Part shown: in pieces, positions 1-5,062 of the stretch
How positions within the stretch are numbered: position 1 is the stretch's first letter
Layout of the letters: every line of letters starts with the position of its first letter
Origin: an uncultured Eubacteriales bacterium
Lineage (GTDB): Bacteria; Bacillota; Clostridia; Oscillospirales; CAG-382
Direction: 5' to 3'
Assembly (NCBI GenBank): GCA_900548115.1
Contig: URJL01000049.1
Location: 1-15,453 of the forward strand
Length of the DNA stretch: 15,453 bases
Translations under genes and position numbers: made by a program
The notes under the pieces: generated by a model
Databases searched by the model: none
The model's input: only the letters and a program-made list of their open reading frames with translations
Told to the model about the DNA's origin: nothing

Positions 1-13
1 ATATATCAGACAC

Positions 14-90
14 GTCCATATAGCTCAGCTGGATAGAGCACACGCCTCCTAAGCGTGGGGTCGGAGGTTCAAATCCTCTTATGGACGCCA
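14..90 (+). tRNA. tRNA-Arg (anticodon CCT)
   Basis: A complete cloverleaf can be drawn by eye. The 7-bp acceptor stem pairs GTCCATA (14-20) with TATGGAC (80-86). The anticodon stem pairs CACGC (41-45) with GCGTG (53-57) around the loop CTCCTAA, which puts the anticodon CCT at 48-50, reading the arginine codon AGG. The T arm is GGAGG-TTCAAAT-CCTCT. G87 is the discriminator and CCA (88-90) is encoded in the DNA. A rho-independent terminator follows within ten bases. Mobile-element remnants begin a few hundred bases downstream, and tRNA 3' ends are common integration targets, but I found no second copy of this 3' end in the window. Confidence 0.97.
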
Positions 91-99
91 GTGAGCAAC

Positions 100-136
100 G
101 CCGAAAGCCTTTGTTTTCAAGGGCTTTCGGCTTTTC
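100..136 (+). terminator. Rho-independent terminator of the tRNA
   Basis: GCCGAAAGCC (100-109) pairs perfectly with GGCTTTCGGC (122-131). The stem extends through TTTG/CAAG (with one G-T pair) to a TTTT loop, giving about 14 bp. It is followed by a short T-rich tail. It lies directly behind the tRNA. Confidence 0.9.
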
Positions 137-409
137 TTATATAAAAAGGCACGAAAAAGCTCTTTCACTGTATGAGATAAAATTCTACTCCAAAATTTGA
201 TTTTTGACAACCCCTCCAGAATCGAACGGTTGTTATAAGACAAAATCGCCAGCTAATTTTTAGCAAAAAACGGGCTGTTCTTGCTAATGAAAATGCCCTT
301 CCTGCTAATCAGCCCCAAAATCGTGCCAAAAAACCAGCTAATCAAAAAAGGCGGATGTTTTGAGTACCATGCAGTTATAGCAGATAAAATTGAATATCGT
401 TATATACAT
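137..409. other. Non-coding AT-rich stretch with repeated GCTAAT motifs
   Basis: No convincing gene is seen here. The segment holds four direct copies of GCTAAT at 252-257, 283-288, 304-309 and 337-342. The first belongs to the palindrome GCTAATTTTTAGC (252-264). The spacings are 31, 21 and 33 bp, close to whole helical turns. Because a RepA_N initiator fragment lies downstream, these could be initiator- or regulator-binding repeats of the former mobile element, but that is inference. An open frame beginning at 281 has no ribosome site and is better explained as read-through into the real gene that starts at 503. Confidence 0.4.
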
Positions 410-457
410 AGAGCGTCTATTTGTCCCGCATCGGGGATGGATAGGCGCTCTTTTTTT
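410..457 (+). terminator. Strong terminator or attenuator hairpin before the Cys-rich gene
   Basis: AGAGCG (410-415) pairs with CGCTCT (446-451), and the helix continues inward through G-T-tolerant pairs to TCCC/GGGG (424-427 with 434-437), about 18 bp with a six-base loop. Seven T residues (451-457) follow. It lies 45 bp upstream of the start at 503, inside what would be the leader of that gene, so it may be a leader attenuator or simply the terminator of a lost upstream transcript. Confidence 0.75.
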
Positions 458-502
458 ATGCCCAAAACCATGGGCAAATACAAGAGATTGGAGGTGTTTT
501 AT

Positions 503-727
503 TTGAGCAAGCCTGTTTATACCGCAGACAAGCCGAGCGATTGCCATTACTGCTACTTCCGGACGAAGGGTAGAAAGGGCTGCCGTCTGGGTAGAAATAA
601 TTGCTACTACTCAATCTCTTTGCCACCGAAAACCAAGTCGGAATGTGATGGCTGTCCCTATGGGCGAGATCACCCGTGCATTGGTTGGTGTACGAAGAAA
701 GTTATGCGTGAAGTGGGGCTTCGTTGA
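503..727 (+). CDS. Cys-rich small ICE-associated protein
   Basis: A 74-residue protein beginning with TTG (Leu-Ser-Lys-Pro-Val-Tyr). The TTG start is chosen because GGAGGTG lies about seven bases upstream, while the longer open frame has no ribosome site. Cysteines occur as CHYC, CRLG, NNCY, CDGC, PC and WC, which suggests a small metal-binding (possibly zinc) fold; that is inference. From memory, small proteins of this pattern sit just upstream of the RepA_N initiator gene in conjugative elements of Clostridia, and a RepA_N fragment does follow here. The function is not known to me. The gene itself looks intact, unlike its downstream neighbours. Confidence 0.7.
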   Translation: MSKPVYTADKPSDCHYCYFRTKGRKGCRLGRNNCYYSISLPPKTKSECDGCPYGRDHPCIGWCTKKVMREVGLR

Positions 728-863
728 TATAAAAGCGTATGAACAGGAATACCGCTTCTGCTTTTTTGCCCGATGTCCTTACGAAAAGACGGATACGACT
801 TTCCGCAGCATTCCGCTGACAACAGAAAGTTTTCCGCAGAAAGAAGGTGGTGAAGCCGTGTGA
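708..863 (+). CDS. Small ICE-associated protein overlapping RepA start
   Basis: A frame of about 51 residues, with GTG at 708 as the best available start, overlapping the end of the Cys-rich gene. It contains YEQEYRFCFFARCPYEK and ends in KEGGEAV. Its stop codon overlaps the GTG start of the RepA_N fragment (GTGA at 860-863), the usual sign of translational coupling, which is the main reason to believe it is real. The ribosome site is weak and the exact start is uncertain. I do not recognise a family with a known role; it probably belongs to the replication module of the former element. Confidence 0.5.
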   Translation: MKWGFVDIKAYEQEYRFCFFARCPYEKTDTTFRSIPLTTESFPQKEGGEAV

Positions 864-1025
864 GTTTTGATTATTTTTATGGTCAGCAATCCGATCTATT
901 CACATTCTATCGAGTTCCGAAGGTGTTGTTCACGAACGAGAGGTTCCGGAATATTTCTGCCGATGCCAAGACGCTGTATGGCATTTTGCTTGACCGCATG
1001 AGCCTGTCTGCCAAGAATGGTTGGA
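860..1025 (+). pseudogene. RepA_N replication initiator, N-terminal fragment
   Basis: The first ~55 codons (MSFDYFYGQQSDLFTFYRVP, continuing to DRMSLSAKNGW) match the conserved opening of RepA_N initiators of Firmicutes plasmids and conjugative elements: F-D-Y-x-x-G, Q-F-T-F-Y-R-V-P-K and S-x-D-A-K-x-L-Y-G-x-L-x-D-R-M. Intact members run to several hundred residues. Here the similarity stops at Trp55, and the frame enters ParA-derived DNA out of frame and terminates at 1108. The gene is therefore truncated by an internal deletion and cannot make a working initiator. GTG at 860 overlaps the preceding stop, preserving the old operon coupling. Confidence 0.82.
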
Positions 1026-1127
1026 TACCTTTCTGCAAAGGGTCTGGAACAGCTGCTTGGAACCATCAACAAAGTGAAACGGCAGATCAATCCCAAACTG
1101 AGGATTGAGGGTATTCTTCTGACTATG
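1026..1127 (+). pseudogene. ParA/Soj partition ATPase, internal fragment
   Basis: Read in the frame starting at 1026, the DNA encodes YLSAKGLEQLLGTINKV followed by KRQINPKLRIEGILLTMV. This is the characteristic mid-to-late segment of ParA/Soj-type ATPases encoded next to RepA_N in conjugative elements, where the next residues are usually D-S-R-T. Both ends are broken: the left end is joined to the RepA_N fragment and the right end stops at the LTMV motif. Frame differs from the upstream fragment, so no fusion protein is made. The Walker A part is missing altogether. This is a scar of a deletion that removed the rest of repA and the front of parA. Confidence 0.8.
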
Positions 1128-1301
1128 GTATACAAATTTTCAGCCTTTTCATCCGATATGCCTTCAAAGCCTTTTACCGTTCCGTACTTTTTGTAATGTG
1201 CATTAGCTTTTTTCATCAGCGTTTGCAATTCCTCACATTTATGCAGCTTTTCCGTCAGTTTTCGGATCATCGCTGCTGATAGCATTGTTTTTATAACGCA
1301 T
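1128..1301 (-). pseudogene. Frameshifted, truncated ICE gene (DUF3560-like segment)
   Basis: On the minus strand a GGAGG site precedes ATG at 1301, giving MRYKNNAISSDDPK before the frame fails. The adjacent frame continues naturally with LTEKLHKCEELQTLMKK, then NAHYKKYGTVKGFEGISDEK. Removing one A from the A4 run (T4 at 1259-1262 on the plus strand) joins them as ...SSDDPKLTEKL..., so this is a single-base frameshift. The 3' end is lost at the border with the ParA fragment near 1128. The pattern (SSDDP, then MK..NA.Y.K.GT..G) resembles a segment of DUF3560-type proteins carried by conjugative elements; that family name is from memory and tentative. Confidence 0.5.
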
Positions 1302-1330
1302 AATCGTGTCCTCCAAATAAAAATTTACAT

Positions 1331-1360
1331 AAAAAATCACTGCCATAAAAGTAGCAGTGA
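1331..1360 (-). terminator. Terminator of the toxin-antitoxin operon
   Basis: On the minus strand TCACTGC (1360-1354) pairs with GCAGTGA (1343-1337) and is followed by six T residues (1336-1331). It lies about 23 bp behind the toxin stop codon. Confidence 0.75.
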
Positions 1361-1383
1361 TAAAAACATATTCGTTTTTTGTT

Positions 1384-1722
1384 TTACTCAAAGGGATCTT
1401 CACCTGTCAGTTTGTCGGAAAACAGAATTTTCATATAATCTCTTGCTCCGTACAAAATACGATATATGGATACATATTCGCCTTCTGTCTTGTAAAAGAT
1501 AATGTATTTTCCGCTAACCAAAAAACGATAATCGGTATCTATGTGAAGGATAGAAGAAAGTGACGGACCAAGTCGTGGTGATGTTTCAGGCAAAGAATAA
1601 TCTTTTATAATTTTAGTAATGATTCTGTTTGCAGCGGTCGGATTACAAAGTTCATCTGTAATGTATTCCTTAATTTCTTGTAAATCCGATACGGCAAGTG
1701 GTGAAAACCGTATTTTTGCCAT
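1384..1722 (-). CDS. RelE/ParE-family toxin
   Basis: A 112-residue protein (MAKIRFSPLAVSDLQEIKEY...) with the usual RelE/ParE-superfamily layout. It has an N-terminal beta strand and helix with S-P-x-A-x-x-D-L-x-x-I, a middle helix, then the core strands YRFLVSGKYIIFYKTEGE and a C-terminal strand with VSIYRILYGARDY. Members either cleave mRNA on the ribosome (RelE) or poison gyrase (ParE); sequence alone does not say which. The ATG overlaps the antitoxin stop (TAATG), giving the standard antitoxin-then-toxin order with translational coupling. It lies next to mobile-element debris, where such pairs often persist. Confidence 0.9.
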   Translation of the reverse strand: MAKIRFSPLAVSDLQEIKEYITDELCNPTAANRIITKIIKDYSLPETSPRLGPSLSSILHIDTDYRFLVSGKYIIFYKTEGEYVSIYRILYGARDYMKILFSDKLTGEDPFE

Positions 1723-1970
1723 TACTTTATATCGAGCAAACTTTGAACATCATCGCCGTCTATCCAGCCGCCTTCTTTAACGGAGGCTTCGCCTTTTGCA
1801 AGCTGCGACATCAACTTTATTGTTGCTTTTGTCCTTTCGTATTCTTCCATATCCAAAATAGCATATTTTCCTCTGCCGTTTTTCGTTAAAAAAACAGGTG
1901 CGTCAACCGATATTTCTTTGAGTACCTCTCCGTAGTTTCTTAAATCAGAAACAGGTCTGATATTCGGCAC
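1722..1970 (-). CDS. Phd/YefM-family antitoxin
   Basis: An 82-residue protein starting with GTG, supported by AAAGGAGGT about seven bases upstream. The N-terminal half (MPNIRPVSDLRNYGEVLKEI, then PVFLTKNGRGKYAILDMEEY) is the Phd/YefM fold: S-D-L-R-N-Y, P-V-x-L-T-K-N-G-x-G, and A-I-L-D-M-E-x-Y-E. This half dimerises and binds the operon's own operator. The acidic C-terminal tail (EGGWIDGDDVQSLLDIK) is where these antitoxins wrap and block the toxin. Co-transcription with and overlap of the toxin gene supports a working type II pair, probably autoregulated through the palindrome upstream. Confidence 0.92.
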   Translation of the reverse strand: MPNIRPVSDLRNYGEVLKEISVDAPVFLTKNGRGKYAILDMEEYERTKATIKLMSQLAKGEASVKEGGWIDGDDVQSLLDIK

Positions 1971-2010
1971 AAAATCGACCTCCTTTAATCTGTTGTAATT
2001 ATTTTACCAT

Positions 2011-2028
2011 AAGCAAAAATGTTTGCTT
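2011..2028. promoter_or_regulatory. Candidate operator of the toxin-antitoxin operon
   Basis: A perfect inverted repeat AAGCAAA-AATG-TTTGCTT lies about 40 bp upstream of the antitoxin start. Phd/YefM antitoxins repress their operons by binding short palindromes near the promoter, so this is a reasonable operator. I do not see a clear -35/-10 pair, so promoter placement is open. Confidence 0.4.
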
Positions 2029-2053
2029 GCAAGGGCATTTTTGTGCAGCCGTC

Positions 2054-2128
2054 AATAATACAGCCGCACGAAAGTGCGAACAGGCGTATGCCTGTTAAGA
2101 ATTGTAAGCAATTCTTGCTGTAATTATT
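2054..2128. repeat. Compact cloverleaf: three abutting hairpins in an outer stem
   Basis: Three perfect hairpins, each with a four-base loop, touch one another with no spacer. They are CGCAC-GAAA-GTGCG (2065-2078), AACAGGC-GTAT-GCCTGTT (2079-2096) and AAGAATTG-TAAG-CAATTCTT (2097-2116). They are enclosed by an outer stem pairing AATAATACAGC (2054-2064) with GCTGTAATTATT (2117-2128), interrupted only by a bulged A at 2123. Almost every base outside the tetraloops is paired. It is not a tRNA: there is no seven-base anticodon loop or T-loop consensus. It could be an intergenic repeat (REP/MITE-like), a single-strand recombination substrate or an RNA. Confidence 0.8.
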
Positions 2129-2181
2129 ATATCAAAATTGTTCGTAAAATACAACAGCAAAATGAGATTTTAATGAAATTT

Positions 2182-2259
2182 TTATGTTCCGAATAATTCT
2201 TTAACCATTCTGTCTGCTCCTTTGATAAGACCTACCAAAACGAGCATATTGAAAATCAC
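2182..2259 (-). CDS. Possible 25-residue micro-ORF coupled to the XRE gene
   Basis: A short frame beginning GTG at 2259 overlaps the stop codon of the XRE repressor (GTGA). It encodes MIFNMLVLVGLIKGADRMVK followed by ELFGT. The first half is hydrophobic and the second half could be an amphipathic helix. An alternative start is ATG at 2247, and an AAAGGAG lies inside the frame before a further ATG. No family is recognised. The overlap and the membrane-seeking composition are the only arguments for it, so it may be spurious. Confidence 0.3.
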   Translation of the reverse strand: MIFNMLVLVGLIKGADRMVKELFGT

Positions 2260-2468
2260 CTCGCCGATATATTTCCATAGGAAAACACTTCTTCGACGGT
2301 TGCATGAAAAACTTTCGCAATATCCATTGCCAATTTCAGTGACGGATTATACTTTCCCCGTTCGAGATTCACGATCGTTTTCCGTCGAACACCGACCAAT
2401 TCGGCAAGGTCGGACTGCTTCAAATTTTGCATTTCCCGATATTCTTTGATTTTGGTTGACAGAGCCAT
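2256..2468 (-). CDS. XRE-family (Cro/CI-type) transcriptional repressor
   Basis: A 70-residue single-domain helix-turn-helix protein: MALSTKIKEYREMQNLKQSD, then LAELVGVRRKTIVNLERGKYNPSL. The HTH runs from about residue 17 to 45, with the typical Q-S-D-L-A-E-L-V-G-V and N-L-E-R-G-K-Y-N-P-S-L pattern of the short YgzD-like subgroup. ATG at 2468 is chosen because AAAGGG lies upstream and the domain begins there; the longer open frame upstream is the neighbouring gene in another frame. It begins two bases after the membrane protein's stop, so the two are one operon. Short repressors of this group are commonly paired with small membrane proteins in Firmicutes; their role is usually unknown. Confidence 0.9.
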   Translation of the reverse strand: MALSTKIKEYREMQNLKQSDLAELVGVRRKTIVNLERGKYNPSLKLAMDIAKVFHATVEEVFSYGNISAR

Positions 2469-2470
2469 GA

Positions 2471-2758
2471 TCAGAGCCCTTTCTTGTCCATGAAATAAAA
2501 AAGAATCGTGCGGATGACGGCGAGAAAAACCAATACTCCCACCAGACAGTATACGATGATTTCGGTCGTAAGAGCAAATCTTCCGACGGCGCAGAGAAAG
2601 CTGATTAAAACAAGTACCGCAGCGCAAATTCTCAGACAGATTTTATCACACCGTCTCAAATTTGCTTCAGCCATTTCCTCGACGGAGGAAAAGGGACGGT
2701 CACAGAGCTGAATTACATTGCCGTGACCAAAGTGCGTATCGGCTGTGAAAAAGATCAT
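2471..2758 (-). CDS. Chimera: metallophosphoesterase N-terminus fused to small membrane protein
   Basis: Start ATG 2758 is supported by AGAGGGG six bases upstream. Residues 1-29 (MIFFTADTHFGHGNVIQLCD, RPFSSVEEM) are the opening of a calcineurin-like metallophosphoesterase, including the metal-binding D-T-H-F-G-H. Immediately afterwards the sequence becomes a small membrane protein: a charged lead-in (EANLRRCDK), a helix about 35-55 (ICAAVLVLISFLCAV), a second helix about 64-86 (IIVYCLVGVLVFLAVI), and a basic tail FYFMDKKGL. The remaining phosphoesterase metal ligands are missing, so it cannot be a phosphatase. The membrane part probably once began at its own ATG (MAEANLRR), with a weak GAGG upstream. 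It overlaps the XRE operon tightly and was likely the XRE partner. Confidence 0.65.
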   Translation of the reverse strand: MIFFTADTHFGHGNVIQLCDRPFSSVEEMAEANLRRCDKICLRICAAVLVLISFLCAVGRFALTTEIIVYCLVGVLVFLAVIRTILFYFMDKKGL

Positions 2759-2785
2759 TTGCATCCCCTCTTCCATGAGACAAAA

Positions 2786-2810
2786 CGGGACTGCCCGTCG
2801 AGCAGTCCCG
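2786..2810 (-). terminator. Perfect hairpin, minus-strand terminator
   Basis: CGGGACTGC (2786-2794) pairs perfectly with GCAGTCCCG (2802-2810) around a seven-base loop. On the minus strand it is followed by TTTTGTCT, a short T-rich tail, so it terminates transcription arriving from the right. It lies just upstream of the chimeric gene's ribosome site. Confidence 0.65.
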
Positions 2811-2821
2811 CATTGAAATTC

Positions 2822-2851
2822 GACGGCGTATGCCGTCTTCGGATATCCGAA
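2822..2851. repeat. Two abutting tetraloop hairpins
   Basis: GACGGC-GTAT-GCCGTC (2822-2837) is followed with no spacer by TTCGG-ATAT-CCGAA (2838-2851), itself a perfect 14-bp palindrome. The first shares the 10-base core GGCGTATGCC with the middle hairpin of the cloverleaf at 2079-2096. An outer stem pairing 2812-2818 with 2859-2865 is possible but contains two G-T pairs. It lies in the gene-free stretch 2811-3022, where I see no coding signal. Confidence 0.6.
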
Positions 2852-3022
2852 CGGAGTTTTTTGATCGGAAAAGGGAACGCGGAAATATGCCTACGCGGAT
2901 GTTGGGTGGGTTGTCGGTCTTCTTCGCTTTCCTTTTTTCGATTTTCCTGCCGTATTATATCCGAAAATTATGAATAAGTAAACCGTAAATTTCCCGCGAT
3001 CGCCGCCATAGCCGCGCTCCGC

Positions 3023-3658
3023 TCAAAAAAGCTGTTCCGGAAGCTTGAGTTTTTGCTTTTCGGGGAAAGAAGCTTCGTATTCTTCAAACCCCTTCGGATC
3101 CTTTTCACAGACAAAATATCCCGCGGGATCTTTATATGTTCCGAAAATGCCGTCCAAAAACCCGGGCGACAATTCTCTTATGAGAAAATAATCCGCCTCG
3201 GGATCGTCGGCATAGCGGACGCCTTTGGCTTTGGCGGGGACAAAGCCCGACTTTCCGTAAAACAAGATATTTCCGGTGATGGCAAGCGCTCCCGCGCCCA
3301 TTTCTGCCGCCTTTTCCATGGAATAGTCAAGCAGACGTTTTCCGTAGCCCTTGCGCTTGTATTCGGGTGCGATGCCGATCGGTCCGAAAGTCATGATCGG
3401 CACTTTGCTGCCGTCGTCGCAGTCGATCTCCGAGCGCACATATATGACCTGCCCGATAAGTTTTCCGTCCGACTCCATAACAAAGTCAAGCTCGGGCACA
3501 AAGGAGGGATCGCTGCGATAACGGTGAAGCACATAATGCTCTATACACCCGGGACGGTATACGTTCCAGAATGCTTCGCGGGTCAGTTCCTCGGTTTTTT
3601 GGTAATCCGCCTCGGTTTCGCGGCGGATGATAATACTACTCTCGTTCGTGTTTGTCAT
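3023..3658 (-). CDS. GNAT-family N-acetyltransferase
   Basis: A 211-residue protein; ATG 3658 is chosen because GGGAG lies nine bases upstream (an in-frame ATG 18 bases earlier lacks one). The GNAT fold is visible: strand-helix opening (IIIRRETEADYQKTEELTRE), the central strands GKLIGQVIYVRSE, then MTFGPIGIAPEYKRKGYGKR at about 89-108. The R-K-G-Y-G-K loop binds the pyrophosphate of acetyl-CoA. It continues with ALAITGNILFYGKSGFVPA, the typical YhbS-like Y-x-K-x-G-F motif. The acceptor substrate is unknown. It overlaps the upstream membrane gene by 23 bp, so it is the third gene of the TetR-led unit. Confidence 0.88.
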   Translation of the reverse strand: MTNTNESSIIIRRETEADYQKTEELTREAFWNVYRPGCIEHYVLHRYRSDPSFVPELDFVMESDGKLIGQVIYVRSEIDCDDGSKVPIMTFGPIGIAPEYKRKGYGKRLLDYSMEKAAEMGAGALAITGNILFYGKSGFVPAKAKGVRYADDPEADYFLIRELSPGFLDGIFGTYKDPAGYFVCEKDPKGFEEYEASFPEKQKLKLPEQLF

Positions 3659-4052
3659 GGTATAATTCTCCCACAATCTTCAATACCGCGCCGATCGACA
3701 TGATGTAAAACCAAATTTCCCGCATCTTTTGCGTCCTTGCGATCGGCGTTGCGACGGCGGCGATGAGAATGAGCAGGGCGCCGACACAGCCGACGAGGTT
3801 CGGAATGCTCACAAGAGGGAAAATTCCCGGAGCACAGCTGCCGTCGACGGCATGCTGTATGGTCTTGTCCAGACCGTCGCGCGCCGCCGCAAAACAGCAG
3901 ACTAATAGTCCGAAGACCAATAAGACGGCGCTTCTCAGCCCCCAACGAGTGACGGTATCGCGATAGTATACGGAATACCCGATAAAGGTGAGCAGGCTGA
4001 GTATCGTCAGCGTTGTCACGGTCGTAACGGTATTCCCGAAAGAGAGTTTCAT
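3636..4052 (-). CDS. Four-helix membrane protein of unknown function
   Basis: A 138-residue integral membrane protein; ATG 4052 is chosen because AGAGGAAG lies six bases upstream, and the 27 extra upstream codons look non-coding. Hydrophobic segments fall near residues 10-29 (TTLTILSLLTFIGYSVYY), 40-58 (SAVLLVFGLLVCCFAAA), 82-105 (NLVGCVGALLILIAAVATPI) and 114-130 (IWFYIMSIGAVLKIVGEL). No family motif is recognised. It overlaps the GNAT gene and follows the TetR gene after a 139-bp gap without a terminator, so it is probably TetR-controlled; such regulators often govern membrane proteins that handle small molecules, but that is inference. Confidence 0.75.
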   Translation of the reverse strand: MKLSFGNTVTTVTTLTILSLLTFIGYSVYYRDTVTRWGLRSAVLLVFGLLVCCFAAARDGLDKTIQHAVDGSCAPGIFPLVSIPNLVGCVGALLILIAAVATPIARTQKMREIWFYIMSIGAVLKIVGELYHDKHERE

Positions 4053-4191
4053 GCGTGCTTCCTCTGTTTTTTGTGTTGTGTTTTTTGTTTGTTTCGCGCC
4101 GATCGTACAGGTCGATTCTCGGATTCGCCGCAAAGTATCCCGTCGGGTTTATCTTCTTCGGCTTATCCCGATCCTGCGAGCAACGCCGCTT

Positions 4192-4824
4192 TCAGTGCGG
4201 ATCTTTTCGCCCGAAGCGGCGCGCTTCGAACCGTTCGATAAAGCGATCTATGTGCGAAGCGAGCATGGGGGAGACGGAAGCTTTGTCCTCTGCGCCGTCG
4301 TAAACGCTGTAAAGCAGAAACATCGGTCCGTAAAATTCCAGCGCCAGCTGCATTGCCTCTTTGTCGGTGTCGGTCCTTGTCCGAAAGATCGCCGCCATAT
4401 ATTCGGTCGGTCCCTCGGCAAGATAATCCCGATAAAGCCGTGCAAGCTTCGGGTCGCGGTATTGCTCCAACGTGAGCATTTTTCGGAAATTGGCGGAAAA
4501 CGTCTCTTTTGTCCAGTGGTCAAACTGCACCATGCTGTAGGCGCGGATCTTTTCGAGTGGCGTTCGCATATACGCCTCGGCAAAGCCGTCGGGCTCACTC
4601 TGCGGCATATCGTATTCCTCGGCACGTTCGAAGTCCATGCGGCTCATGCGCTTCGTTATGCTGTCCAAGATCTCCTGTTTTCCTCCCGTATAGTGCTTGT
4701 AAAGCGCCGCTTTCGTGATTTCCAGCTGCGCGGCGATATCGCTCATGGAGGTGCCCAAATATCCGTTTTGCGCGAACAGAGACAGCGCCGCTTCCAAAAT
4801 TCGCTCTTTTGTATCCTTTGCCAT
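4192..4824 (-). CDS. TetR/AcrR-family transcriptional regulator
   Basis: A 210-residue protein with AGGAG about seven bases before ATG 4824. The N-terminal DNA-binding domain is canonical: KERILEAALSLFAQNGYLGT, SMSDIAAQLEITKAALYKHY, with the recognition helix about residues 36-46 (TKAALYKHY). The remainder is the helical ligand-binding and dimerisation domain, too divergent to name a ligand. Two TetR-type palindromes flank its own -10 region, so autorepression is very likely. The gene leads a unit with a membrane protein and an acetyltransferase, which hints at sensing and disposal of a toxic small molecule. Confidence 0.93.
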   Translation of the reverse strand: MAKDTKERILEAALSLFAQNGYLGTSMSDIAAQLEITKAALYKHYTGGKQEILDSITKRMSRMDFERAEEYDMPQSEPDGFAEAYMRTPLEKIRAYSMVQFDHWTKETFSANFRKMLTLEQYRDPKLARLYRDYLAEGPTEYMAAIFRTRTDTDKEAMQLALEFYGPMFLLYSVYDGAEDKASVSPMLASHIDRFIERFEARRFGRKDPH

Positions 4825-4845
4825 AAATGCACTCCTTTTTTGATT

Positions 4846-4894
4846 GTGACCGTTCGGTTACTTTTATTATAGTGACCAAACGGTCACTTGTCAA
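4846..4894 (-). promoter_or_regulatory. Consensus promoter with two TetR-type operators
   Basis: On the minus strand TTGACA (4894-4889) and TATAAT (4871-4866) are both exact consensus, separated by exactly 17 bp. The spacer itself is an operator-like palindrome, AGTGACC-AAAC-GGTCACT (4871-4888 on the plus strand). A second related palindrome, GTGACCGTTCGGTTAC (4846-4861), covers the expected transcription start. Both carry the GACCG/CGGTC half-sites common for TetR-family repressors, so the adjacent TetR at 4824 probably blocks this promoter twice. Confidence 0.85.
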
Positions 4895-4995
4895 GGGCTT
4901 TTTTGAAAAAAGTCAAAAAATTCGGATATTTTTTGTGTCTACGATAGGAGGAGGGAAAAAGCACCGTTATTGTCACGGCAATTTCGGGAAAGCTA

Positions 4996-5039
4996 TTGAC
5001 TTTTCGCTCGGCTGAGAATATAATTGGTTTATAAACCAA
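4996..5039 (+). promoter_or_regulatory. Consensus promoter overlapping a 16-bp palindromic operator
   Basis: TTGACT (4996-5001) and TATAAT (5019-5024) are separated by 17 bp. The last base of the -10 begins a perfect palindrome TTGGTTTA-TAAACCAA (5024-5039), which covers the transcription start. A repressor bound there would shut the promoter, and the TetR-family gene starting at 5063 is the natural candidate. Confidence 0.85.
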
Positions 5040-5062
5040 AAATGAAATTTCGGGAGGATTTC

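Noticed and set aside
1357..1563. 68-codon plus-strand open frame opposite the toxin gene
   Set aside because: Antisense shadow of the RelE/ParE toxin; no start signal.
2054..2128. Degenerate tRNA
   Set aside because: The length and cloverleaf shape fit, but all loops are four bases, with no anticodon loop, no T-loop consensus and no CCA.
14..2810. tRNA-flanked att site pair for an integrated element
   Set aside because: I looked for a second copy of the tRNA 3' end downstream and saw none, so element ends cannot be defined from this window.
3988..4872. 294-codon plus-strand open frame opposite the TetR gene
   Set aside because: It is the antisense shadow of the TetR gene, has no ribosome site and its translation shows no family pattern.
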